Position numbers and translations under genes: made by a program
The notes under the pieces: model-generated
Databases searched by the model: none
Seen by the model: the letters and a program-made list of their open reading frames with translations, nothing else
Told to the model about the DNA's origin: nothing
DNA from: Verrucomicrobiota bacterium
Lineage (GTDB): Bacteria; Verrucomicrobiota; Verrucomicrobiia; Verrucomicrobiales; Akkermansiaceae
Direction of reading: 5' to 3'
Assembly: GCA_017301995.1 (NCBI GenBank)
Contig: JAFLEH010000030.1
Span: 1-64,000, forward strand
Length of the DNA: 64,000 nt
Part shown: positions 30,934 through 38,106 of the stretch, in pieces
Numbering within the stretch: position 1 is the stretch's first letter
Layout: each line of letters begins with the position of its first letter

Positions 30934-33168
30934 ATGAACAACCGCTACGCCAACCGTATCGACATGAGCCGGACCGTCATTGCCCTGCTGGACGATCCCA
31001 CCTATCTGGCCGCGTGGCAGGGGAGGCCGCCCTTGCAATTCGGCACCAAAGCCGCGTCCCTCCGCACCGCCGTGGAGGCCTTCGCCGCCACCGCCGCCCG
31101 GCAGTCGGCCGTCATCACCGGCGCCGCCCTCGACAAAGAGACCATCACCTATCCCGGCGGCTTCACCCGCATCCTCGACCGCAACACACCCTCCCTCGGT
31201 CGCCCCACCGGCTGGCAACTCGGCATGGCCGACACCAATGGAGCGCTGGCTTCAGCCGGCGTGGAAAACACCGCCACATACGGCTACTCGGAAACCACCG
31301 GTCGCCTCGAAACCGTCTCCGGCAACTCCTCCGGCACCTTCACCTACGGCTACGAGACCAACAGCAGCCTCATCAAAACCGTCACCCGTCCCGGTCTCCT
31401 CGAACCCCAGCCCGCTCTCCGCGTCACCAACACCTGGGAACCCGCCCGCGACGTCCTCTTGACAAAAGCCAACGAACTGGTATCGGATAATGCCGCAACT
31501 GACATCGCCTCCATCACCTACACCGTGAACGCCCTCGGCCAGAGAACCCACGCCACCAACGGCACCGAATGGGCCTACGACACCCTCGGCCAGCTCACCT
31601 CCGCCGACGACACCACCCCCGCCGCCGACCGCGCCTACCAATACGACGCGATCACCGAAGGCTCCGTCACCTTCGCCCCCACCTATGACGACGACGGCAA
31701 TCAGGAGAACACGCAAATCCAGGGTCTTGAATCTTCAAGTCTTGCCTCTTGCGTCTATCACCGGGACGCGGAAAACAGATTGACCTCCGTCACCACCCCC
31801 ACCGGCGAAGTCCTGGCCACCTACACCTACGACGCCCAATCCCGTCTCATATCTTCCACCAGTCAACCAATGACCAATGACCAGTCAACCACTCTCTACC
31901 TCTACGACGGCTGGAACCGCATCGCCGAATATCAACTTCAGAATTCATCCTTCAACCTTCATACTTCCTACCTCTGGGGTCTCGACCTCAGCGGAAGCTT
32001 CCAAGGCGCCGGTGGCGTCGGCGGCCTTCTATCCGTCAACCGCATCGGCTCCCCGCTGGCCTATCCCGCATATGATGGAAACGGAAACATAACAGAATAC
32101 CTCGGAGCGGACGGCACTGTTCTAGCCCACTTCGAATACGATCCCTTCGGGAACACAGTCGTCAACACAGACGCCACGAACCAGTTCGCCTACCGTTTCA
32201 GCACCAAACCCATCGACCCCTCCACCGGCCTCTACTACTACGGGTACCGCTGGTATGATCCGCACACCGGCAGATGGCCAAGCAGGGATCCGATAGGGGA
32301 AAATGGCGGGGCGAACCTGTATGGGTTCGTGGGGAATGATGGGGTGGATTGGGTGGATTGCCTCGGGTTAAGACCCCCTCCGCATATGCCCACCGGCGAT
32401 GGCATTCCTTGGGATGGCACGTTCCCTCATCGCGCTCCTATTCCAGGCGATGTCATGACTCCGAGAAGGTTTGAGAAACTATCAAAGTCAGATTCAAAAA
32501 ACTGGAAAGACGCATTCAAGGATAGGTTTGGTGATGCAATAAATCGATCTGCGTTGGCAAATTGTGTACCGAAGAGGCTAATAGCAGCTCTAATTGCAAA
32601 TGAAATGATTGAGTGGGTTCCTCCTGATGGACCATCGCTTGACGGTCCAGGTGGTGGGGGCATCGGCCCGGCACAAGTATCTATTGATACCGCAATTGAA
32701 CACGGTCTGACTGATGTTACCCCATTAAGTTTTCCGGCGCATGTTGTTAATAACGCCACTATTCGAGGTTTGGCAAATCTGCAATACCGCAATGCAGTGA
32801 AGCAAACGCTAACTTCGGACGAAGGATCTGTTGAGGCTGCTGCTCGTTTAATCAGGGAGTACCTCAAAAAGATATGTGTTATGAGAGAAATTGGAACCCT
32901 TGGCGCTGGATTTGTCGCGCGCTTTGAATCGAATTCTGGCAAATTTGACCCTTGCAAATTTGACCACTTGTGTTGTATGAGTTGCAAAACCATAGTCGAT
33001 GCCGAATTCGGCGGTTGTGTCATAGATATAATGGGCGCGATGTGGAATAGCCCTGACGTTGTTGACGCACAACACGCAATTGGAGACAATAACTTTCGAA
33101 ACGCGGATCGCAATGGGGCTCGGGCGGCTCAATATATTGCTTTGATTATGGATGATTTGATCAAATGA
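30934..33168 (+). CDS. Chimeric RHS-repeat protein with a lysozyme-like C-terminal tip (candidate polymorphic toxin)
   Basis: 744 residues in three parts. Residues 1-68 (RYANRIDMSRTVIALLDDPT, then a helical block) look like the start of an unrelated small protein, not RHS. Residues about 70-479 are RHS/YD repeats (YSETTGRLETV, YDTLGQLTSAD, YDAQSRLISST, LYDGWNRIAEY) ending in the classic border GRWPSRDPIGENGGANLYGF (D452) and CLGL. Residues 480-744 are the variable tip, clearly lower in GC than its surroundings. The tip has IANEMIEW (E557) and GIGPAQVSIDTAIEHGL (Q581), spaced like the catalytic Glu and the G-x-x-Q motif of SLT/goose-lysozyme folds, so a peptidoglycan-cutting toxin is plausible. 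There is no signal peptide, so how it would be exported is unknown. The downstream gene overlaps by 4 bp. Confidence 0.75.
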   Translation: MNNRYANRIDMSRTVIALLDDPTYLAAWQGRPPLQFGTKAASLRTAVEAFAATAARQSAVITGAALDKETITYPGGFTRILDRNTPSLGRPTGWQLGMADTNGALASAGVENTATYGYSETTGRLETVSGNSSGTFTYGYETNSSLIKTVTRPGLLEPQPALRVTNTWEPARDVLLTKANELVSDNAATDIASITYTVNALGQRTHATNGTEWAYDTLGQLTSADDTTPAADRAYQYDAITEGSVTFAPTYDDDGNQENTQIQGLESSSLASCVYHRDAENRLTSVTTPTGEVLATYTYDAQSRLISSTSQPMTNDQSTTLYLYDGWNRIAEYQLQNSSFNLHTSYLWGLDLSGSFQGAGGVGGLLSVNRIGSPLAYPAYDGNGNITEYLGADGTVLAHFEYDPFGNTVVNTDATNQFAYRFSTKPIDPSTGLYYYGYRWYDPHTGRWPSRDPIGENGGANLYGFVGNDGVDWVDCLGLRPPPHMPTGDGIPWDGTFPHRAPIPGDVMTPRRFEKLSKSDSKNWKDAFKDRFGDAINRSALANCVPKRLIAALIANEMIEWVPPDGPSLDGPGGGGIGPAQVSIDTAIEHGLTDVTPLSFPAHVVNNATIRGLANLQYRNAVKQTLTSDEGSVEAAARLIREYLKKICVMREIGTLGAGFVARFESNSGKFDPCKFDHLCCMSCKTIVDAEFGGCVIDIMGAMWNSPDVVDAQHAIGDNNFRNADRNGARAAQYIALIMDDLIK

Positions 33169-33398
33169 AACGCTTCCGAAAAATGGCCGTATTTTGCGCC
33201 GTACTCATTTATCTTGGCTTTCCGTTCCTTGCCGGGGTTTTGGGTTTGGGACGTGATCCTTCGGGACCGAGGATTTACCCAGAGTTGTACCACACGATAC
33301 TGTTTGGAATCGGATACTATTTGAAGACGGGCACGAGGCCTCTAACACCCATCCCAATTCCTGAGCGCCCGTGGTTTTATGGGGAAATGAACCAATAG
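33165..33398 (+). CDS. Candidate immunity protein, membrane-anchored (77 aa)
   Basis: It starts inside the RHS stop codon (ATGA), the normal place for an immunity gene. The N-terminus MKRFRKMAVFCAVLIYLGF continues hydrophobic to about residue 28, a membrane anchor or uncleaved signal, followed by an extracytoplasmic part with YHTILFGIGYY and a Pro-rich tail. GC is low, as in the RHS tip. Periplasmic placement would suit protection against a wall-cutting tip. No family is recognised; the role comes from position. Confidence 0.6.
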   Translation: MKRFRKMAVFCAVLIYLGFPFLAGVLGLGRDPSGPRIYPELYHTILFGIGYYLKTGTRPLTPIPIPERPWFYGEMNQ

Positions 33399-34031
33399 CA
33401 TTTTCCCGGACAAATGATCCTCCCAATACAATTCCCCAGACAAATAGTTGTGTAGCGGCTGCCGTTACCGCGGTGGTCGTCGCCGCTCCGGCCGTGCTGG
33501 CCGCGGGCGCGGTGGCCTTGGGAGATTGAACCCTACGCGCCAACCATAAGCAGTTGGCGTGCCAACTCTTGGAATATGCAGCGTAAATGGCTTCTCGGTT
33601 ATGAACGCTCCGCCGTTAGGATTGCCTGTCGGTTGGAATCGCGCCCATGCCGCCCGCTTGCACGCAGTCCTTATGGCATGAGCCGCAATCCCACCCGGCA
33701 GGGCGTTTCCGGAGCAAATTTTCACCTACATCTGACTGAACACACCAATGCCTGGCCCGCCTCGTGGCACTGTCCCGGTTAACCAAAGGCTGCCTCTGTC
33801 GGTGCGTGGCGACGGCCCTTTTCAAATTCGGTAAGGTATGCGGCTCATTTCCGCGATGTCGCCGGGAGATTGAGCAAATTCCGCTTCCCCCGCAACGCCG
33901 CATTTGCCATAACCGTTCCGCCTTGACCCGCCTCGCCGTCATCTTTCCGCTGCTTTTCCTCTGGCTATTTCGTAGCAGGTCAGGCCACAGGTTACCCTCG
34001 CCACGCCGGTGTTGATCCGGTAGCCCACTTG
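33399..34031. pseudogene. Gene debris behind the RHS module
   Basis: Short plus-strand scraps have coding character but no start. One (about 33410-33529) ends with NSCVAAAVTAVVVAAPAVL and then AAGAVALGD before a stop; another (about 33545-33681) reads NAPPLGLPVGWNRAHAARLH before a stop. They are probably C-terminal ends of displaced cargo or of a prepilin-like gene; I cannot name them. 33690-34031 shows nothing recognisable. Confidence 0.4.
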
Positions 34032-34068
34032 CACGGCGGATTTTTGCACGAATATCCTGCCGGGATCG
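34032..34068 (+). repeat. 37-bp direct repeat, right copy
   Basis: Matches 30518-30554 at 36 of 37 positions. The following bases up to about 34150 also echo the left side (TCAGCGGTTGACTCCTCCGC against TCAACGGTTGACTCCCCCGC at 30659). Confidence 0.8.
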
Positions 34069-34197
34069 TTCCGGCGGTCCCCCTTCGGGGCTGCCGCTTC
34101 GCGCCAGTCTATCTCGCATCCGCTCGGTTCAGCGGTTGACTCCTCCGCCAATCGAGTAGCTCGAGTGGCTCCCGTTCTCGGAATCGGCCATTCCCGC

Positions 34198-34226
34198 TTG
34201 CCAGTCGCGGGCGGGCGGGGTAGGGT
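34198..34226 (+). promoter_or_regulatory. Probable purN promoter
   Basis: TTGCCA, a 17-bp spacer, then TAGGGT, ending 6 nt before the ATG at 34233, predicting a leaderless transcript. Confidence 0.55.
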
Positions 34227-34232
34227 CGGCGC

Positions 34233-34814
34233 ATGGTGTTAGGCATACTAGGCTCCGGCTCCGGCTCGAACATGCAGGCGATCCTCGATGCGATCGACGC
34301 CGGCACGCTCGACGCGCGGATCGCGCTGGTGCTCTCGGACAACCCCGGCGCGTTCATCCTCGAGCGTGCCCGCGCCCGTGGGATTGAGGCCGGAGTGATC
34401 GATTGCGGCGGGTTCAAGACGAAATTTCCGGATGAGGCGCAGGCCGCCACCGCCGCCCGGCTGAAAGAGGCCGGGGTGGAGTTGGTCTGCCTGGCCGGGT
34501 TCCTGAGGTTGGTGAAACGCCCTCTGTTGGAGGCGTTTCCGCGCCGCATCATCAATATCCATCCGTCATTGCTGCCGCGTTTTCCCGGTTTGGAAGCATG
34601 GAAACAGGCGCTCGACGCGGGAGTCCCGGAAACCGGCTGCACGGTCCACTTTGTGGACGAAGGCATGGACACCGGCCCGGTGATCGTCCAGGAATCCGTT
34701 CCCGTGCTGCCCGGCGACACTCCGGCCACCCTCCACGCCCGCATCCAGACGGTCGAACACCGGCTCTATCCGGATGCGGTCGGGAGGGTGATTGTTGAAA
34801 ATCTGAAATGCTGA
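34233..34814 (+). CDS. purN: Phosphoribosylglycinamide formyltransferase
   Basis: 193 residues, standard for PurN, which transfers a formyl group from 10-formyl-THF to GAR in purine synthesis. Motifs: LGSGSGSNMQAI (phosphate loop), LAGFLRLVKRPLL (folate loop with MR/LR), INIHPSLLPRFPG (the catalytic His of the HPSLLP motif) and GCTVHFVDEGMDTGP (catalytic Asp). No other pur gene is nearby. The last codons run into a 16-bp tandem repeat, so the C-terminus VENLKC is repeat-encoded. Confidence 0.95.
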   Translation: MVLGILGSGSGSNMQAILDAIDAGTLDARIALVLSDNPGAFILERARARGIEAGVIDCGGFKTKFPDEAQAATAARLKEAGVELVCLAGFLRLVKRPLLEAFPRRIINIHPSLLPRFPGLEAWKQALDAGVPETGCTVHFVDEGMDTGPVIVQESVPVLPGDTPATLHARIQTVEHRLYPDAVGRVIVENLKC

Positions 34815-34841
34815 AAATCTGAAACGCTGAAATCTCAAACG
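34796..34841 (+). repeat. 16-bp tandem repeat over the purN stop
   Basis: TGAAAATCTGAAATGC, TGAAAATCTGAAACGC and a partial TGAAATCTCAAACG follow each other. The stop codon of purN is the TGA beginning the second unit (34812-34814), so unit gain or loss would leave the protein end nearly unchanged. Confidence 0.8.
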
Positions 34842-34858
34842 ATCGAACCGATTTACCG

Positions 34859-35779
34859 ATGGCCAATACCGAATGCCTCAAGCGGCTCCACGAACGCCTC
34901 ACGGACACCGTGTTGGGCTCGGAGGAAGCCGCCACCCTGTTGCTAACCGCCCTGCTGGCCCGAGGCCACGTGCTGATCGAAGGCGCGCCGGGGATCGGCA
35001 AGACCACACTCGGGCATACGCTTGCCTCATCCATCGGCGGGGTTTTCAAACGGATCCAGTTCACCCCGGATCTGCTGCCCGCGGATTTGTTGGGGTACTC
35101 GCTCTATCGGATGGACAGCGGCGCGTTCCAGTTCATTGCCGGGCCGGTATTCGCCAACTGCGTTCTAGCCGATGAAATCAACCGCACCTCGCCGCGGGTG
35201 CAGTCGGCCTTGTTGGAGTGCATGAACGAGGGACAGGTGACCCTCGACGGCGAGACCCGTCCGCTGCCGCAGCCGTTTCTGGTGATCGCCACCCAGAACG
35301 ACACCTATGCCACGGGAACCTTTCCGCTGCCGGAGCCGCAGCTCGACCGGTTTCTGCTGTCGATCGCGATGACCCTGCCCGATCCGGCCACCCAGAGCCA
35401 AATCCTGCTGGCCCACGCCAACGGCACGATTCCCGTGCTCAACGGCGACTCGGCGCTCGTTTCGCCGGAGGAAATCCTGGGCCTGCAAGCCGCCGCGGCC
35501 GCGCTTCCGGTGTCCGCCGCCATCGCCGAATACGTCACCAACCTGTGCCAGTGCCTGCGCCGCCTCGCGGGTGCCGAGCACGCGGTTTCGGTGCGCGCCG
35601 CGCTCGCCATCGTCCAAGCGGCGAGAGCCCGCGCGTTTCTCGACGACGCGGCCGCGGTCTATCCGGATCATGTCCAGGAGGTCTTCACCGCGGTGATGCG
35701 TCACCGCGTGCTGCCCAACGACGGCGCGGACCCGGCGTTGGTTGTCAGGGCGGCGCTGGAGCAGACGGCGGTGGTGTGA
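34859..35779 (+). CDS. MoxR-family AAA+ ATPase
   Basis: 306 residues. Walker A is EGAPGIGKTTLGHTL, Walker B is CVLADEINRTSPRVQSALLE, sensor 1 is VIATQNDTYATGTFPLPEPQ with the LDRFLL Arg finger after it. These are the MoxR signatures. MoxR ATPases act as chaperones that activate or assemble partner proteins, usually encoded next door with DUF58 and VWA proteins; none of those partners is found beside it here. The start ATG follows the tandem repeat after purN by 17 bp. Confidence 0.92.
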   Translation: MANTECLKRLHERLTDTVLGSEEAATLLLTALLARGHVLIEGAPGIGKTTLGHTLASSIGGVFKRIQFTPDLLPADLLGYSLYRMDSGAFQFIAGPVFANCVLADEINRTSPRVQSALLECMNEGQVTLDGETRPLPQPFLVIATQNDTYATGTFPLPEPQLDRFLLSIAMTLPDPATQSQILLAHANGTIPVLNGDSALVSPEEILGLQAAAAALPVSAAIAEYVTNLCQCLRRLAGAEHAVSVRAALAIVQAARARAFLDDAAAVYPDHVQEVFTAVMRHRVLPNDGADPALVVRAALEQTAVV

Positions 35780-35789
35780 TGCGGGAGCC

Positions 35790-36003
35790 AACCCGAATTC
35801 CGAAGTTGAAAGTTTTCATCTGGCCCCTTTTTACCGCTGAACCACTGAGAACCGCTGAATTCGCTGAGTTTTGTTTTTGATCAGGATGCCCGTACCAAAT
35901 GGTGAATCGGTTTCGATCCGATTTTTGTAGCCTCAATTTCAGCGCCCTCAGCGGTAAATCGAGCGTCCAAACTATCTCGAACTTAGGATTTCGGGTTCAA
36001 TCC
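35790..36003. repeat. Inverted pair of family A repeats
   Basis: Plus-strand copy (35790-35878): ACCCGAATTCCGAAGTTG, then TTTACCGCTGAACCACTGAG and more GCTGAG units. Minus-strand copy (36000-35925): ACCCGAAATCCTAAGTTC, then GACGCTCGATTTACCGCTGA. About 45 bp lie between. The pair could fold into a long stem between moxR and the MBL gene, whose 3' ends face each other here. Confidence 0.6.
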
Positions 36004-36005
36004 GG

Positions 36006-36797
36006 TTAGGCGGAGCTTTCCTCCAGGTCGAACCAGCCGGTGGGTTTCTCCTGGTGGGCGCAACGGACGGCGGCTTGGTTGCAGCCCTGCTCGTCGAGGC
36101 AGCCGCGCATCAGGCGGAGGACCAGATCGGGACAGTTGCAGTCGGAACTGAGATGGCCGAGGACCACATGGCGGAGTTCGGGGTGGGCGATTTCGCCGAT
36201 GAGTTCCATGACCTGGGTGTTGGAAAGATGCCCGTGGCGGGAGCTGATCCGCTGTTTGGTGGCCCAGGGGCGTTTGGTATCGGCTTCGAGGAGGTTTTCG
36301 TCGTAGTTGGCCTCGACGAACAAAGCATCGAGCCGCAGCAGGCTGGCGACGATGCTGCGGGTGACATGGCCGGCGTCCGAGAGCACGCCGAGCGCGCGGC
36401 CGGCGTGGCGGATGACAAAACCCACCGGGTCCACCGCGTCATGCTGGGTGGCGAAGGGCGAGATTTCCGCGGATCCGATGGCAAACGGGCGACCGCTATC
36501 GAAAACCCGCCAGGTTCCGTGAGGCACGCCGGTTTCTCTAACCAATCGGACGGTTCCCGGCGTGCCGTAAACCGGAACGGGATGCTGCTTGAGGAAAACT
36601 TTCAGCCCGCGGGTATGGTCGCCGTGCTCGTGGGTGAGCAGGATCCCGTCGAGCGACCCCGGATCCACGCCGATCTCCGCCAGGCGGAGCACCAGTTGCT
36701 TGGCGCTGAGGCCGGCGTCCAACAACAGCCTGACGCCGCGGCAATCGACGACCGCCGCGTTTCCCCCGCTGCCACTGCCCAGCACCGCGAACCGCAT
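36006..36797 (-). CDS. YycJ/WalJ-like metallo-beta-lactamase-fold hydrolase
   Basis: 263 residues. The start RFAVLGSGSGGNAAVV is the usual YycJ opening. The metal site is ILLTHEHGDHTRGL (HxHxDH), with later ligands in GVLSDAGHVT (Asp) and VVLGHLSSDCN (His). The EANYDENLLE and RHGHLSN motifs also match. Family members are linked with DNA/RNA processing and with cell-wall two-component systems in Firmicutes; function here is uncertain. The ATG at 36797 is 7 nt from a -10 box. Confidence 0.85.
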   Translation of the reverse strand: MRFAVLGSGSGGNAAVVDCRGVRLLLDAGLSAKQLVLRLAEIGVDPGSLDGILLTHEHGDHTRGLKVFLKQHPVPVYGTPGTVRLVRETGVPHGTWRVFDSGRPFAIGSAEISPFATQHDAVDPVGFVIRHAGRALGVLSDAGHVTRSIVASLLRLDALFVEANYDENLLEADTKRPWATKQRISSRHGHLSNTQVMELIGEIAHPELRHVVLGHLSSDCNCPDLVLRLMRGCLDEQGCNQAAVRCAHQEKPTGWFDLEESSA

Positions 36798-36804
36798 GCG
36801 GCGG

Positions 36805-36833
36805 AGCATTTCCAAGCCCGCCCGGAATGGCAA
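36805..36833 (-). promoter_or_regulatory. Probable promoter of the MBL hydrolase gene
   Basis: On the minus strand TTGCCA, a 17-bp spacer, then AATGCT, ending 7 nt before the ATG at 36797. Confidence 0.4.
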
Positions 36834-36891
36834 GCGGAATGGTCCCGATGATTCGGAACCTACCGCCCGGGAGCGCGCATGGAGCGGGAAG

Positions 36892-37995
36892 TCACTCCCC
36901 AACGGTGAGTTTGGCTTTCAGCCACTGGGCGGCCTGGAATTCGCCCGCCTGCCAAGCCAGATCGTAATAGCGCTCCGCATCGTGCGGAGCCATTTCGGAT
37001 AGGTGCCCGGCCATGGACGCGAGGGACTCGATTTCCGCCCTGGCGCTCCGGCACCGGCTCATCATCTCGCCAACGGTGGGACCGCCCGGCTCGATCACCG
37101 ACGCCTCCGGCAACGCCGCAAGCACCGCCATCTCATGAGCCGAGGCGGCGGCACGGGCAAGCAGCGTGTCGGTCCGGCGGATCCGTTCCGCCAAGACCAA
37201 TCCCTGCCGTGCGAGGGTTAGAGACCGTGCGGTATCCCCCCGACCTGCGGCCCGCCGAATCTCAACCCCGAGGTGGTCTCCCAGCCCGGCGAGTTCGAGG
37301 TTTCCGGCCTGGCTATCGCGAAACATCGCGACAACCCGCGCCGCCTGCGGCGAATACCCGGCGGATCGGTACATCCGCTCCATCTCGCCGCGGGTGTCGA
37401 GCGCGTAGCTTTCGAATCCGGGCTTCGCGGTGGCCGCGGCCACGGCGGCGAACGCCTCATCGGTCCGGCCGGACCTGAAGTCCTCCAACGCCTGAAAATA
37501 ATCGCCTAACGGATTATCCGGCGCGGCGGCGCGGAAGGCGGACAGGGCGCCCAACCTCGACTCATCGCCGCCGTATAGCAGCAGCGCGAGCAGGACCCTC
37601 GGGTCGCTTGGCGATTTTTTCGCGGCCTCCAACAGATATTCCGGACCTTCGATTAGATTCGACGCCGCCAGCAGCCCGGAGGTCGGGCGGCCGCTCCGAT
37701 TGAGATGGTTCTCGATCTCTTCTCGCGTCAGCTTGGGGATCTCCCAACTGTCGCAAAGCGCGACGATCTCCGCGAACGAAATCCTGTGGGCTTGACTGGC
37801 GCCACCGGCACCCTCGTCATTTCCCCGCGCGGCCGATTGCCGGCGGCTGGGTCCGGGATTGGGATCGGAATCCGCCGTTGGAGCGGTGCCGCGCAAGGTC
37901 CACCACACACCGGAACCTATCAGACAGATGCCCGCCACCGCAGCGGCAACGGCGCGACCGGACCCGACGGAATGAGGATGCCTTTTCCTTTTCAT
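36892..37995 (-). CDS. Membrane-anchored helical-repeat (TPR-like) protein, unknown function
   Basis: 367 residues. A short basic start is followed by one membrane helix (about 14-32, AVAAAVAGICLIGSGVWW), a Ser/Pro/Gly linker and a large all-helical domain with repeats of the type LLALLLYGGDESRLGALSAF / GDYFQALEDFRSGRTDEAFA / MAPHDAERYYDLAWQ. These alanine-rich helix pairs suggest TPR/SEL1-like solenoid structure. I cannot place it in a named family. It probably faces the periplasm and binds other proteins. Confidence 0.7.
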   Translation of the reverse strand: MKRKRHPHSVGSGRAVAAAVAGICLIGSGVWWTLRGTAPTADSDPNPGPSRRQSAARGNDEGAGGASQAHRISFAEIVALCDSWEIPKLTREEIENHLNRSGRPTSGLLAASNLIEGPEYLLEAAKKSPSDPRVLLALLLYGGDESRLGALSAFRAAAPDNPLGDYFQALEDFRSGRTDEAFAAVAAATAKPGFESYALDTRGEMERMYRSAGYSPQAARVVAMFRDSQAGNLELAGLGDHLGVEIRRAAGRGDTARSLTLARQGLVLAERIRRTDTLLARAAASAHEMAVLAALPEASVIEPGGPTVGEMMSRCRSARAEIESLASMAGHLSEMAPHDAERYYDLAWQAGEFQAAQWLKAKLTVGE

Positions 37996-38002
37996 GGGCT
38001 GG

Positions 38003-38031
38003 AGGATGGAAACCCAGGCGCCCGCCGTCAA
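38003..38031 (-). promoter_or_regulatory. Probable promoter of the TPR-like protein gene
   Basis: On the minus strand TTGACG, a 17-bp spacer, then CATCCT, ending 7 nt before the ATG at 37995. Confidence 0.4.
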
Positions 38032-38106
38032 GACGGAAAATGAAACCCGCGCGCGGGCCGCCGTGGACCGGCCCATGCTTTCTCCGCCCTTCCCATGCGG
38101 GCGGAT

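Noticed and set aside
30454..31218. Minus-strand Ala/Gly/Val-rich open frame over the RHS start
   Set aside because: It is a translation of the 21-bp tandem repeat and of the complement of the RHS gene.
33616..34119. 167-residue minus-strand open frame behind the RHS module
   Set aside because: Arg/Ser-rich composition, no motif, and it crosses one of the 37-bp repeats.
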